From: Anaerovibrio sp. RM50 | GTDB taxonomy: Bacteria; Bacillota; Negativicutes; Selenomonadales; Selenomonadaceae | Reading direction: 5' to 3' | DNA: 64,000 bases | Assembly (NCBI RefSeq): GCF_000622005.1 | Contig: NZ_JHWV01000001.1 | Location: 314,594-378,593 of the forward strand | Part shown: positions 35,821 through 44,377 of the stretch, in pieces | How positions within the stretch are numbered: the stretch's first letter is position 1 | How the letters are laid out: each line of letters opens with the position of its first letter | Translations under genes and position numbers: made by a program | Notes under the pieces: model-generated | The model's database searches: none | The model's input: only the letters and a program-made list of their open reading frames with translations | What the model was told of the DNA's origin: nothing

Positions 35821-37188
35821 TTAATTTTTTCGTTTATCTGCCCAACCACTTATATTTTTTTGGTGAGCCCGGGCAATGGCCAGATCAGAGGCCGGAATAT
35901 CCTTGGTGATAGTGGAACCGGCACCAATATATGCCCCCTCACCAACGGTTACAGGAGCCACCAGAGCCGTCTGGCAACCCACAAAGGCATTGTCACCAAT
36001 AACAGTACGATGCTTGTTCTTGCCGTCGTAGTTAACAGTAACAGTACCACAGCCGCAGTTTACATGACTTCCCACATCAGCATCGCCAATGTACTGAAGG
36101 TGAGGCAGCTTGGTTCCCTCACCGATATTGGAGTTCTTAACCTCAACAAAGTTTCCGATGTGGACGTCCTTGCCAATATGGGTATTAGGGCGGAGATGAA
36201 CATAAGGTCCAAAGTCAACGCCATCATCAACAATGCAGTCATGGCCGTAGGCAAAATGCCCCTTTACACCGTCACCAATGGTAACATTGGTAAAGCGGCA
36301 GTTAGGGCCAATCTCGCAGTTTGCACCAATTTTGGTATTGCCCTCCAGCCAGGAGAAAGGATAAATAACCGTATCAGGACCAACCTCCACATCAGCATCA
36401 ACGAAGGTGCTGTCAGGATCCATAAGGGTAACTCCGTTATCCATTAATTCAATGTTCTTACGACGACGGAGAATCTTCTCGGCACCGGAAAGCTGAACCC
36501 GTGAATTGATGCCCAGAGTGGATTCGTAATCGTCTGCGGCCACAGCCCAGATTTTTTCACCCTGCTCACGGAGAATTCCCAGAACATCCGGGAGATAATA
36601 CTCACCCTGGGCATTGTCACAGCCCACCTTCTCCAGAGCCTCAAACAAATCCTTGCACTCAAAGCAATAAATGCCGGAGTTAACCTCCTTCACCTGGCGT
36701 TCCTCCTCAGTGGCATCCTTCTGCTCCACAATACGGGCAACATCACCCTCTGCAGTACGGATAATACGGCCATAGCCAGTGGCATCGGGCATAATTGCAG
36801 TAAGAACGGTTGCCTTGGCACCGGCGGCCTTATGGCCTTCATAAAGCTTGCTGATAAGGTCGGCAGTAACCAACGGGGTATCACCGCAAAGCACCATGAC
36901 AGTGCCATTTTCCTTGGAAAGAAGAGGTGCCGCCTGCTTTACCGCATGGCCAGTACCCAGCTGCTCAGACTGTACCACGAACTCAGCCTGGTCCCCAATG
37001 GCTTCCTTTACAGTTTCACCGCCAAATCCAACCACTACCACATTCCGTCTGGAACCAGCCTTGGTGGCGGCATCCAGTACGTGCTGCAGCATAGACTTCC
37101 CTGCGACCTTATGTAAAACCTTTGGCAGCTTGGACTTCATTCTTGTACCCTTGCCAGCTGCTAAAATTACTGTTACTAAATCCAGCAT
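35821..37188 (-). CDS. glmU: Bifunctional UDP-GlcNAc pyrophosphorylase / GlcN-1-P acetyltransferase
   Basis: Makes UDP-GlcNAc for peptidoglycan and LPS in the cytoplasm. The 455 residues comprise an N-terminal uridyltransferase (LAAGKGTRMKSKLPKVLH at 9-26, CGDTPL near 100) and a C-terminal left-handed beta-helix acetyltransferase with hexapeptide repeats and YDGKNKHRTVIGDNAFVG near 364-381. The ATG at 37188 lies 9 nt after GGAGG; the in-frame TTG five codons upstream overlaps that site. It belongs to the ispE-gntR-glmU neighbourhood. Confidence 0.98.
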   Translation of the reverse strand: MLDLVTVILAAGKGTRMKSKLPKVLHKVAGKSMLQHVLDAATKAGSRRNVVVVGFGGETVKEAIGDQAEFVVQSEQLGTGHAVKQAAPLLSKENGTVMVLCGDTPLVTADLISKLYEGHKAAGAKATVLTAIMPDATGYGRIIRTAEGDVARIVEQKDATEEERQVKEVNSGIYCFECKDLFEALEKVGCDNAQGEYYLPDVLGILREQGEKIWAVAADDYESTLGINSRVQLSGAEKILRRRKNIELMDNGVTLMDPDSTFVDADVEVGPDTVIYPFSWLEGNTKIGANCEIGPNCRFTNVTIGDGVKGHFAYGHDCIVDDGVDFGPYVHLRPNTHIGKDVHIGNFVEVKNSNIGEGTKLPHLQYIGDADVGSHVNCGCGTVTVNYDGKNKHRTVIGDNAFVGCQTALVAPVTVGEGAYIGAGSTITKDIPASDLAIARAHQKNISGWADKRKN

Positions 37189-37240
37189 TAAAATTGCCTC
37201 CAATTAATTTATACTGATTATTTGCTAATTATATCTGAAA

Positions 37241-37927
37241 TTATCCCTGTTTTTTCATGGCTTCCATGCTCTCAAGAAGGGTCTGCTCAGACTTCTCCAT
37301 GTGATACTCCGCAGCCGCCCTGGCTTCAGCCACGTCACCCTGGGCAATGGCCTCCACAATGCGGCGGTGTTCCTCCAAGGTGGCCTTCAGCCGGCCCGGA
37401 AATGCCATGGAGGTTGAACGGAATCTGGTAAGCTGTTCACGAAGATTAAAGATAATGCCCACCAGGCGGGAATTGCGGCTGGCCTGATACAGAAGATCAT
37501 GGAACTCAGTATCGCACTCAACGATTTTGTCCATGTCATTTTCCTCAATATAGCCTCCAATGGCCACCAACAGGCGCTGCAGTCTTTCCAGTTCTTCCTC
37601 GGTAATGCGCTCTGCAGCCAGACCGCTGGCCAGGGAATCAAGAGATGTACGTATTTCAAAGACCTCATTTACATCCCTGATGGACAAATTGGCAACATAA
37701 GTGCCACGGCGTGGCATCATAATTACGTAGCCCTCCAGCTCCAGCTTGCGGATTGCTTCCCGGACCGGGGTACGGCTAACGCCCAGATCCTCTGCCAGCT
37801 GGATTTCCATAAGTCTTTCGCCGGGCTTCAGTTTTCCCTTGCGAATAGCATCCCGGAGTGTTTCACAAACTACCTCCCGGAGAGGCTGGTAGCTATCCAA
37901 TTTAATAGGTGATAATTTAGTGTCCAT
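37241..37927 (-). CDS. GntR-family regulator, FadR/FCD subfamily
   Basis: A 228-residue transcription factor with an N-terminal winged helix (about 12-80; EIQLAEDLGVSRTPVREAIRKLE is the recognition region) and a helical FCD ligand domain with a likely metal-binding set (D/H residues around IVECDTEFHDLLY near 138-150 and EEHRRIVEAI, YHMEKSEQ). FCD regulators often sense organic acids or sugar acids. The gene is 2 nt from ispE and 52 nt from glmU, a conserved but unexplained place for it. A palindromic site that would suit this class (GGTGTACC core) lies ahead of sstT; a link is only a guess. Confidence 0.93.
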   Translation of the reverse strand: MDTKLSPIKLDSYQPLREVVCETLRDAIRKGKLKPGERLMEIQLAEDLGVSRTPVREAIRKLELEGYVIMMPRRGTYVANLSIRDVNEVFEIRTSLDSLASGLAAERITEEELERLQRLLVAIGGYIEENDMDKIVECDTEFHDLLYQASRNSRLVGIIFNLREQLTRFRSTSMAFPGRLKATLEEHRRIVEAIAQGDVAEARAAAEYHMEKSEQTLLESMEAMKKQG

Positions 37928-37929
37928 AA

Positions 37930-38808
37930 TTAACCTCTATTTCTGCCAACAGTTTTTGCTGTAAACACAGCCGCCTCATTATCTATATTTTTAATTGCCG
38001 CTGCCATTTTCTCCGCCACTGATTCATCAGGAGCTATGCCAAACACCGTAGGACCACTGCCTGACATCATACTTGCCAATGCCCCATTGTCCAGCATTTC
38101 CTTCTTATATCTGTCGATAATGGCATGCTTTTCTATAGTAACACTTTCCAGCACATTACACAACAATTTACTTGCAGATAAAATATCCCCCTGCTCAATG
38201 GCCCTTATCATGGCCTTATTATCAGGGTGGGGCCCGTTATAGCCCGCATCATAGGTTTTGTAGGCCCAGGCGGTGGAGACTCCCACCTTTGGCTTGGCCA
38301 GCACTATATCCGCCTCCGGGAAATCCGGCAGACGCTCCAAAATCTCTCCACGGCCGGTGGACAGCATGGTGCCCCCCATTATACAGAAAGGAATGTCGGA
38401 ACCAAGACGTGCCCCCAGCTCACAGAGTTTTTCCTCGGAAAGCCCCAGTCCGTATAGCTGATTCATGCCCTTCAGCACAGCCGCCGCATCAGCAGAGCCC
38501 CCTGCAAGACCGGCTGCAATAGGAATGTGCTTGTCCAGAGTAATTTTTACTCCACCCTTTATGCCACATTCCTCCATAATAAGTGCAGCTGCCCTATAGC
38601 ACAGATTTGTTTTATCCCCAGGCAAATCAGAGCCGGGAATTTCCAGCTCAATACCGCTGTCAGCCTTTTCCATATACAGATTATCGTGGAGGCTTACCTC
38701 CTGCATAACCATGGCCACCTCATGGTAACCATCATCTCTGGTACCCAAAATATCCAGAGTCAGATTTATTTTTGCATTTGCCTTGATTTCGATTTTATCG
38801 GAACTCAC
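37930..38808 (-). CDS. ispE: 4-(cytidine 5'-diphospho)-2-C-methyl-D-erythritol kinase
   Basis: A GHMP-family kinase of the MEP isoprenoid pathway, feeding the polyprenyl synthase and undecaprenyl carrier. Seen: AKINLTLDI near 11-19, PIAAGLAGGSADAAAVL near 94-110 as the ATP loop, and MMSGSGPTVFGI near 245-256. The GTG at 38808 is 8 nt from AAGGAG; an in-frame GTG three codons upstream overlaps the site. At 292 residues it is normal. The GntR gene begins 2 nt later. Confidence 0.96.
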   Translation of the reverse strand: MSSDKIEIKANAKINLTLDILGTRDDGYHEVAMVMQEVSLHDNLYMEKADSGIELEIPGSDLPGDKTNLCYRAAALIMEECGIKGGVKITLDKHIPIAAGLAGGSADAAAVLKGMNQLYGLGLSEEKLCELGARLGSDIPFCIMGGTMLSTGRGEILERLPDFPEADIVLAKPKVGVSTAWAYKTYDAGYNGPHPDNKAMIRAIEQGDILSASKLLCNVLESVTIEKHAIIDRYKKEMLDNGALASMMSGSGPTVFGIAPDESVAEKMAAAIKNIDNEAAVFTAKTVGRNRG

Positions 38809-38831
38809 TGTTCCCACTCCTTTAATATAGC

Positions 38832-39536
38832 TTAAATATCCCAGTGAAGATTATCCGGATTAGGTGTCGCCTTGTCGATTTCTGACAAAATCCAGGAAAT
38901 ATTGTCATGGTCAGCGGCAAAGGCCTTATCCAGATTTTTCTTGTGATGGTCATCAATCTCCATATTATGGAGAGCCATGTGCATATAATCCTTTGCTACA
39001 AGGGGTACTCCCCGCTCAGCTGCCAATTGGGCCTTGAAACGGTATCCGTAATAAAGGTAGCTGTTATGCTCTATAGGAATATCCCTGAACACCTCAATGC
39101 GCTCATCCACTTCAGCCTCTGCATCCTCCGTCTGCTTCATGAGATGCATAATATTCCAGCGCTGGGCCCAAAGCTCACCTCTAAGAATGTACTTATAAAG
39201 GTAGTCATAGGATTCCGCAGTCTCAATGGCCATATTAATGTGCTCAAGGGCCTTGTTATAAATCTTCTGGTCCTTTTCCACCTGGCTGAGATGCTGGAGA
39301 GCATAGGCCTTCTCCTCCACATCCTGGCTGTTTTCCTCGTCAGGCTCCACATCCAGCACAGACATAAACAGCTCCTTGGCGGCATCAAGACGGTTAAACT
39401 CCGGCATCGCCAAAAAATGGCCCAAGCGGGCACGGCAATGCCAATCCTCATAGCCATTGGCAAAAAGCTCCTGAGGCGGACGGGCTGTATTGTCAAGAAC
39501 CATATCTACTAATTCGGAAAATTCTTCTTTATCCAT
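38832..39536 (-). CDS. TPR-like protein of unknown function
   Basis: A 234-residue soluble, acidic, almost all-helical protein. Helix pairs resembling tetratricopeptide repeats are seen around 40-75, 78-110, 112-145 and 150-200 (for example YNKALEHINMAIETAESYDYLYKYI), so it is probably an adaptor or scaffold. No enzymatic motif was recognised. The ATG follows AAGGAG. It is 23 nt from ispE and probably heads the ispE-gntR-glmU operon behind its own promoter. Confidence 0.8.
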   Translation of the reverse strand: MDKEEFSELVDMVLDNTARPPQELFANGYEDWHCRARLGHFLAMPEFNRLDAAKELFMSVLDVEPDEENSQDVEEKAYALQHLSQVEKDQKIYNKALEHINMAIETAESYDYLYKYILRGELWAQRWNIMHLMKQTEDAEAEVDERIEVFRDIPIEHNSYLYYGYRFKAQLAAERGVPLVAKDYMHMALHNMEIDDHHKKNLDKAFAADHDNISWILSEIDKATPNPDNLHWDI

Positions 39537-39570
39537 TTAATAATTACTCCTTATTATCGTGTTTAACACT

Positions 39571-39598
39571 TTTATATTTTAAACTGTTAAAGTTGCAA
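39571..39598 (-). promoter_or_regulatory. Probable promoter of the TPR-ispE-gntR-glmU operon
   Basis: Minus strand TTGCAA (39593-39598), 16-bp spacer, TATAAA (39571-39576). Confidence 0.5.
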
Positions 39599-39612
39599 AT
39601 TTTTCTTCGTAA

Positions 39613-40743
39613 TTAATAATTATAGGTAAACTGGTTGGCGATAATGCCAATAAGAAACAGCACTCCTGCCAGAATCGGCAGCACCGGTGCAAAAAAAGGC
39701 AAGGAGGCCTCAGCCACAATATAGCTGGTAACAGCACCCAAAACAAGGTTAAACAGCACTGTAACAATTATGCCTGTCTTTCTCTTGCCATAAGTATATT
39801 GGGCAATATCCACTGCACTCATAATATTGCCGAAATCCACGCTGTCCACATAAACATCACACTGATCCTTTATAGACTCATCGGTGATGCTGAGAGCAAA
39901 GCTGATATCAGCAGACTGGGCCAAAACCTGGGTATTGCTGGTGGTGGCCACGGCACCAATAAGAGAATCAGATGTCTTCATAATGGTTATCTTCTTGGCC
40001 TTCTCCATGGTATCCAGTTCAGCACTGACATTATTAATACCGGCCTGTCGGGCAATATTTCTGGCTGTACTGCCGGCGGCACTGGTCATAATCAAGGTGG
40101 AAATACCATAATCCCTAAGGGTCTGGACCGCTCCTGGAACAGTTGGCCGCAGGGCATCACTAAACACAATAAAGCCTCGGCAATAACCGCTGATACTGAC
40201 GAAGGAAACCACATTTCCCTTTCCTGCCAGCTGATCGGCACGAGTCAATATCTCAGCGGAAATTTTCACGTCATGGTCCTGCAAAAAAGCTGCTGTACCA
40301 ACCCGAACCTCCTGATGGTTAATTAGGGCCTCAACACCTTTGCCGGGTACCATATTGCTGGCAGATGCCTCGGGAAGCTCCAGCCGTTTTTCATCGGCCC
40401 ACTCAGCAATTGCCTCCGCCAAAGGATGCTTTATACCAGCCTCGGCAGCTGCCGCGAAGGTCATGAGCTTGGAAGGGGCAATCCCCGCGGGAATTATATC
40501 ATAAATCATTGGCACACCCTTGGTAACGGCACCGGAAAGGCCCATTACCAGCTGCCCCGTCAGATTCAGCACTGGAAGCAGTTTACGGCTTCTGGCATGA
40601 ATATTGAACTTTTTAAGGGTCCGCATGGCCTGCCATGGAAGAATATACTTCAATAATAAATAGGCCACAGCGTTCACAAGCAGAAAAATACCGGCAATCA
40701 AGCCATAAAATGCCCATCTATTTTCAAGAAAAATATCAAACAT
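39613..40743 (-). CDS. Degenerate P1B-ATPase-like protein (pseudoenzyme)
   Basis: An intact 376-residue frame aligning by eye with the C-terminal half of P1B (copper/zinc-type) ATPases: one membrane helix (about 10-32), the P/N region, then two helices (about 322-342, 347-368). Every catalytic motif is replaced. The DKTGTLT site reads GLSGAVT, with Gly68 for the phosphorylated Asp; TGD reads TSA (220-222); GDGxND reads VATTSN (265-270); no CPx motif is seen. The N-domain HP pair (106-107) and GKGVEA are kept. It cannot form a phosphoenzyme, so transport is ruled out; a regulatory or metal-sensing role is a guess. The ATG is 9 nt from AGGAG. Alone on its transcript. Confidence 0.85.
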   Translation of the reverse strand: MFDIFLENRWAFYGLIAGIFLLVNAVAYLLLKYILPWQAMRTLKKFNIHARSRKLLPVLNLTGQLVMGLSGAVTKGVPMIYDIIPAGIAPSKLMTFAAAAEAGIKHPLAEAIAEWADEKRLELPEASASNMVPGKGVEALINHQEVRVGTAAFLQDHDVKISAEILTRADQLAGKGNVVSFVSISGYCRGFIVFSDALRPTVPGAVQTLRDYGISTLIMTSAAGSTARNIARQAGINNVSAELDTMEKAKKITIMKTSDSLIGAVATTSNTQVLAQSADISFALSITDESIKDQCDVYVDSVDFGNIMSAVDIAQYTYGKRKTGIIVTVLFNLVLGAVTSYIVAEASLPFFAPVLPILAGVLFLIGIIANQFTYNY

Positions 40744-40765
40744 TTTTACCAACTCCTATCAAATA

Positions 40766-40794
40766 ATTATGGTAGCAGGTACCATAAAAGTCAA
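40766..40794 (-). promoter_or_regulatory. Promoter with palindrome ahead of the pseudo-ATPase
   Basis: Minus strand TTGACT (40789-40794), 17-bp spacer, CATAAT (40766-40771). An inverted repeat ATGGTA-5-TACCAT (40769-40785) fills the spacer and overlaps the -10, a usual repressor position. Confidence 0.6.
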
Positions 40795-40832
40795 TAGGCT
40801 GGGAAATTGATTTCCATTTGTATTATCCCAAT

Positions 40833-40861
40833 AAAAAGTCGGCTGTCATTTGACAGCCGAC
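40833..40861 (-). terminator. Terminator after the DAACS symporter
   Basis: A perfect 11-bp stem GTCGGCTGTCA / TGACAGCCGAC with a 2-nt centre, then TTTTT on the minus strand. Confidence 0.92.
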
Positions 40862-40894
40862 GGAAATCTTAATGCAGATATTTGGGGACGCCAA

Positions 40895-42169
40895 TCAGTC
40901 GAGGCTGTCCCTCAAATCGTTATTGGTCATGGCACATACACAGGAGTCAGACCAGACATTTTCTGCAGTTTCTATCATATCAATAATGGTATAGATAGGA
41001 AGAATAACACCCATAATTCCCAGAGGTGCCCCCATGGAGGACATAAGGGAAAGGGTCAGGAAGTAGCAGCCCATTGGTACACCTGCATTGCCCACAGCGG
41101 CAAACACTGCCACAAAGAGCCATGTAATCATGGTGCCCATGGAAAGCTCAAAGCCCGCATTCTGCATTACAAACAGAGAGGTTACCAAAATAAAAGCGGC
41201 ACAACCATTCATGTTGATGGTGGTACAGATTGGCAAAACAAAACGGGAAACCTTCTTGTTTACCTTTAAGTTATCCTCAGCAGAGGCCATGGTAACAGGC
41301 AATGTTGCAGCGGAGCTCTTGGTGAACAGGGCCACTGCCAGGGCCGGGGACATCTTCTTAAATACTGTGAATGGATTTAGTCCTCTTAGCAGCAGGAATA
41401 TTGGCAAAATAATGAAGAACTGGATTACGTTTCCACCCATAACCACAGCCACATACTTGCCAAGGGAGCCTACGATAACACCGGCCTCAATCTGGGCGGC
41501 CAGCTGCCCCGCAAAAGCCACGATACCGATAGGAAGCACATATACAATGCCCTTAATAAGGGTAAAAAGCAGCTCCTGAAGACCATTAATGGCCTTTAAC
41601 AGCATCTGGGCATTTTCAGTCTTTGGCATGTGGGCCAAACCAAAGCCCACAGCAAAGGCAATGAGCAAAATAGACAAAACATTGCCTGCCAAAAACGGCT
41701 GGAGCAGATTATTTGGAATTACTGACAGGAAATGGTCATAATATGACAGCTTCCCCAGCTTGTCAGGAACCTCTGCCACCCCGGCACCAATAACATCAGC
41801 CGGCAAATTCTCAGGCGCAATAAAAATGTATAATGCCAGACCCACAGCTGCCGCTGCAATGGTGGTCAGTATGGTATAGACCACAGCATGGCCGAAGATG
41901 CGGCCCGTTTCCTTCTTGGTGCCCAAGGTTGCCAGGGTAGTAATAACTGCCAGGGCAATGGTTGGAACTGCCACGAACTGGAACAGGCGGGTAAATACGG
42001 TGGCAACAAAATTGAACAAGTCATTAAGCACCGGAATATTGAGCCACCCCAGGACACCACCCACTATAAGGGCCGAAAACCACAAGATCATCTGCCTTAT
42101 CTGAGCCTTCTGGTCAGTCTGTTTTATGGCCTCCTGGGCCTTCTTCTGAACATCATTTTCACTGGACAT
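40895..42169 (-). CDS. Dicarboxylate/amino acid:cation symporter (DAACS family)
   Basis: A 424-residue secondary transporter that takes up dicarboxylates or acidic/neutral amino acids with Na+ or H+. Seen: eight helices plus two hairpin loops, the serine-rich hairpin motif TKSSAATLP near 278-286, CTTINMNGCAA near 305-315, where the family has NMDGT, and GVPMGCYF near 350. The changed NMNG motif leaves substrate open. The ATG follows GGAAGGA. A strong promoter and a palindrome lie upstream. A second member of the superfamily, SstT, is at 59292. Confidence 0.92.
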   Translation of the reverse strand: MSSENDVQKKAQEAIKQTDQKAQIRQMILWFSALIVGGVLGWLNIPVLNDLFNFVATVFTRLFQFVAVPTIALAVITTLATLGTKKETGRIFGHAVVYTILTTIAAAAVGLALYIFIAPENLPADVIGAGVAEVPDKLGKLSYYDHFLSVIPNNLLQPFLAGNVLSILLIAFAVGFGLAHMPKTENAQMLLKAINGLQELLFTLIKGIVYVLPIGIVAFAGQLAAQIEAGVIVGSLGKYVAVVMGGNVIQFFIILPIFLLLRGLNPFTVFKKMSPALAVALFTKSSAATLPVTMASAEDNLKVNKKVSRFVLPICTTINMNGCAAFILVTSLFVMQNAGFELSMGTMITWLFVAVFAAVGNAGVPMGCYFLTLSLMSSMGAPLGIMGVILPIYTIIDMIETAENVWSDSCVCAMTNNDLRDSLD

Positions 42170-42200
42170 ATCCTTCCCCCTCTTTCACATAAACATTTTC

Positions 42201-42266
42201 ACCAACCTAGTAAGTCGGTAAAACTTATATGTTTAGTATGATACCCAAAATATATTAAAATGTCAA
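42201..42266 (-). promoter_or_regulatory. Promoter and operator-like palindrome of the DAACS gene
   Basis: Minus strand TTGACA (42261-42266), 17-bp spacer, TATCAT (42238-42243). An imperfect palindrome, ACCGACTTACTAGGTTGGT, spans 42201-42219, in the early transcript. Confidence 0.65.
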
Positions 42267-42312
42267 CTCCTATTATACCATTCTTGCTCAAGTATACAAA
42301 TGTCTCTATCTA

Positions 42313-42813
42313 CTATTCACAGCCCGTAGGATTATTTTGCCTTTTCTTTTTATTTTGTTCACGGCGCATCTTAAAAAAATCCTTAATAATGCCGCAGCAT
42401 TTATCCTCCAGCACCCCGGCAGTAACCTCCGTCTGATGGTTGAGATTGCTGTTGGTCAGAACGTTAAATATGGAATGCACCGCCCCGGCCTTCATATCTG
42501 CCCCGCCGTATACAACCCGGTCAATACGGCTGTTCTCAATGGCCCCGGCACACATAGGGCAAGGCTCAATGGTAACATAAAGGGTGGTGCCCGTAAGGCG
42601 CCATCTGTCCAGCTTTTTGTTTGCCGCCCGAATGGCCTCTATCTCCGCATGGGCAGTAGCATCTTTGGCTGTTTCACGCAGATTGTGTCCCACAGAAACA
42701 GTAGTGCCGTCCTTGGCCACAAGGACGGCACCTATAGGAACTTCCCCGAGCTCATAAGCCTTTTGAGCTTCAGCCAGGGCAAGATTCATATACTTTTCAT
42801 CATCTAATATCAT
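42313..42813 (-). CDS. tadA: tRNA-specific adenosine deaminase
   Basis: Deaminates A34 to inosine in tRNA-Arg(ACG). At 166 residues. Seen: the zinc site His55-Ala-Glu57 and PCPMC with Cys85 and Cys88, plus GEVPIGAVLV near 23-32 and NSRIDRVVYG near 94-103. The ATG directly follows the stop of the 87-residue unknown gene, so translation is coupled. The C-terminus is a basic tail. Confidence 0.96.
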   Translation of the reverse strand: MILDDEKYMNLALAEAQKAYELGEVPIGAVLVAKDGTTVSVGHNLRETAKDATAHAEIEAIRAANKKLDRWRLTGTTLYVTIEPCPMCAGAIENSRIDRVVYGGADMKAGAVHSIFNVLTNSNLNHQTEVTAGVLEDKCCGIIKDFFKMRREQNKKKRQNNPTGCE

Positions 42814-43077
42814 TTATGCCTCAGCTCCTCCTCTAAAGAACCGTAAATCCACGCCACCCTGATAGAACAAGGACTGAGTTACCTGCTGGCAATCCAGCAC
42901 GTAAGCCTCTGAAATCGGGGCATCTTCCCGCTGCTGTCTCATCTTTTCGGTAAGCATTTTGTGGAACGGGGATTTACCATTATTCTGATCATCACGACTA
43001 TTTTTCCGCAGGAATGGGCTGTTCACATCGCAGTCAACGCCTTTTACTCTTGCTACTCTTTCAATTTTCTCCAACAT
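42814..43077 (-). CDS. Small conserved-looking protein, function unknown
   Basis: An 87-residue soluble protein from an ATG with GAGGTG upstream (the in-frame GTG three codons earlier is part of that site). It begins LEKIERVARVKGVDC; a polar, probably disordered middle (LRKNSRDDQNNGKS) is followed by a helix and a C-terminal stretch VLDCQQVTQSLFY. No family was recognised. Its stop codon touches the tadA ATG, so the two are almost certainly made from one message. Confidence 0.7.
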   Translation of the reverse strand: MLEKIERVARVKGVDCDVNSPFLRKNSRDDQNNGKSPFHKMLTEKMRQQREDAPISEAYVLDCQQVTQSLFYQGGVDLRFFRGGAEA

Positions 43078-43226
43078 GATGATCACCTCACTTTATTAAT
43101 TCACTAAACCATTTGACATAAGCCCCCAAAATTAACTAATTATCTCTTCTTGCCACATATATCGTTACTATTTGACTATAAATTAACATTGTATTCTGAA
43201 AAATACGTGTATACTTTCCAAATATA

Positions 43227-43258
43227 CAAAAAAGGTCCACAGAAATCTGCAGACCTTT
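43227..43258 (-). terminator. Terminator after mdh
   Basis: Stem AAGGTC-TGCAG / CTGTG-GACCTT, with small internal mismatches, then TTTTTT on the minus strand, 35 nt past the mdh stop. Confidence 0.85.
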
Positions 43259-43293
43259 CATGTACATATTAAATATGATGTTTAGAAGTAAAA

Positions 43294-44247
43294 TTACTTC
43301 TTCAGTGCATCGCCCAGGTTGTTCTGAGTGTTGCGAGCTGCCTGTACGGACTCAGCGAAACGCTCTTTCTCCTTGCCCTCGAGCTTCAGCTCAACAATCT
43401 TCTCAATGCCGTTCTCGCCCAGAATTACTGGAACGCCGATGCAGAGGTCATCCTCGCCATACTCACCCTCGAGGTATACGCAGCAAGGAATGAGCTTCTT
43501 GCCGTCAGTGATGATGGACTTAACCAACTCACCAGCTGCAGCACCAGGAGCATACCAAGCAGAAGTGCCCAGGAGACCGGTCAGGGTAGCACCGCCAACC
43601 TTGGTCTGTGCAATAGCATCCTCAAGCTCAGCCTCGCTAAGGAAGTGAGTTACAGGAATACCCTTGTAAGTTGCGATGGATCCGAGTGGAACCATGGTCT
43701 TGTCGCTATGACCACCGATAACCATACCCTCAATGTCGGTAGGAGTTGCAGGATAGCCCTTCTTCTTCAGTGCGCAGGACAGGAAATAACGGAAGCGGGA
43801 GCTGTCAAGCATACCACCCATACCGATAACCTTGTTCTTAGGAAGGCCGGAGTTCTTAAATGCAAGATAAGTCATTGCGTCCATTGGGTTGGAGATAACA
43901 ATGAAGATTGCATCTGGAGAATACTTTACAGCCTGCTCAATAACACTGCCTACGATCTTGGCGTTGGTGCCGATAAGGTCCTCACGGCTCATACCAGGCT
44001 TACGAGGAATACCGGAAGTGATAACAACAACCTTGGAACCTGCAGTAGCAGAGTAATCGTTGGTAACACCAGTGATAGTAGTGTTGAAGTTAAGGATCTG
44101 AGCGGTCTGCATCATATCCATAGCCTTACCTTCGGAAACACCCTCTTTAATATCGAGAAGTACTACTTCACTAGCATAACCAGCACTTGCAATAACATTT
44201 GCTGCGGTAGCGCCTACGTTACCTGCACCTACAACTGTAACTTTCAT
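43294..44247 (-). CDS. mdh: Malate dehydrogenase (LDH-like type)
   Basis: Interconverts oxaloacetate and malate with NAD(H). The 317 residues carry the Rossmann motif GAGNVG at 7-12 and Asp32 (NAD preference), the substrate-binding Arg82 and Arg88 in PRKPGMSR, Arg151, and the catalytic His180 in GGHSD. Arg82, rather than Gln, marks malate over lactate dehydrogenase. The ATG follows GGAGGAAT. With fumarase and fumarate reductase at 24-29 kb it supplies the reductive C4 branch, although it is transcribed alone. Confidence 0.96.
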   Translation of the reverse strand: MKVTVVGAGNVGATAANVIASAGYASEVVLLDIKEGVSEGKAMDMMQTAQILNFNTTITGVTNDYSATAGSKVVVITSGIPRKPGMSREDLIGTNAKIVGSVIEQAVKYSPDAIFIVISNPMDAMTYLAFKNSGLPKNKVIGMGGMLDSSRFRYFLSCALKKKGYPATPTDIEGMVIGGHSDKTMVPLGSIATYKGIPVTHFLSEAELEDAIAQTKVGGATLTGLLGTSAWYAPGAAAGELVKSIITDGKKLIPCCVYLEGEYGEDDLCIGVPVILGENGIEKIVELKLEGKEKERFAESVQAARNTQNNLGDALKK

Positions 44248-44317
44248 AATTTTACAATTCCTCCTTTTATTTACGACAGACTGCGTATGGTCACAATCTG
44301 AACATTGAACTAATGAT

Positions 44318-44346
44318 ATTATAACAAATACTTATGAAATAATCAA
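44318..44346 (-). promoter_or_regulatory. Promoter of mdh
   Basis: Minus strand TTGATT (44341-44346), 17-bp spacer, TATAAT (44318-44323). Confidence 0.75.
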
Positions 44347-44377
44347 TTCTCAACCGCAGTCTTAATTTTGATATGGA

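Noticed and set aside
39613-40743. A working truncated copper or zinc pump
   Set aside because: The phosphorylated Asp, TGD and GDGxND motifs and CPx are all absent, so ATP-driven transport is not possible.
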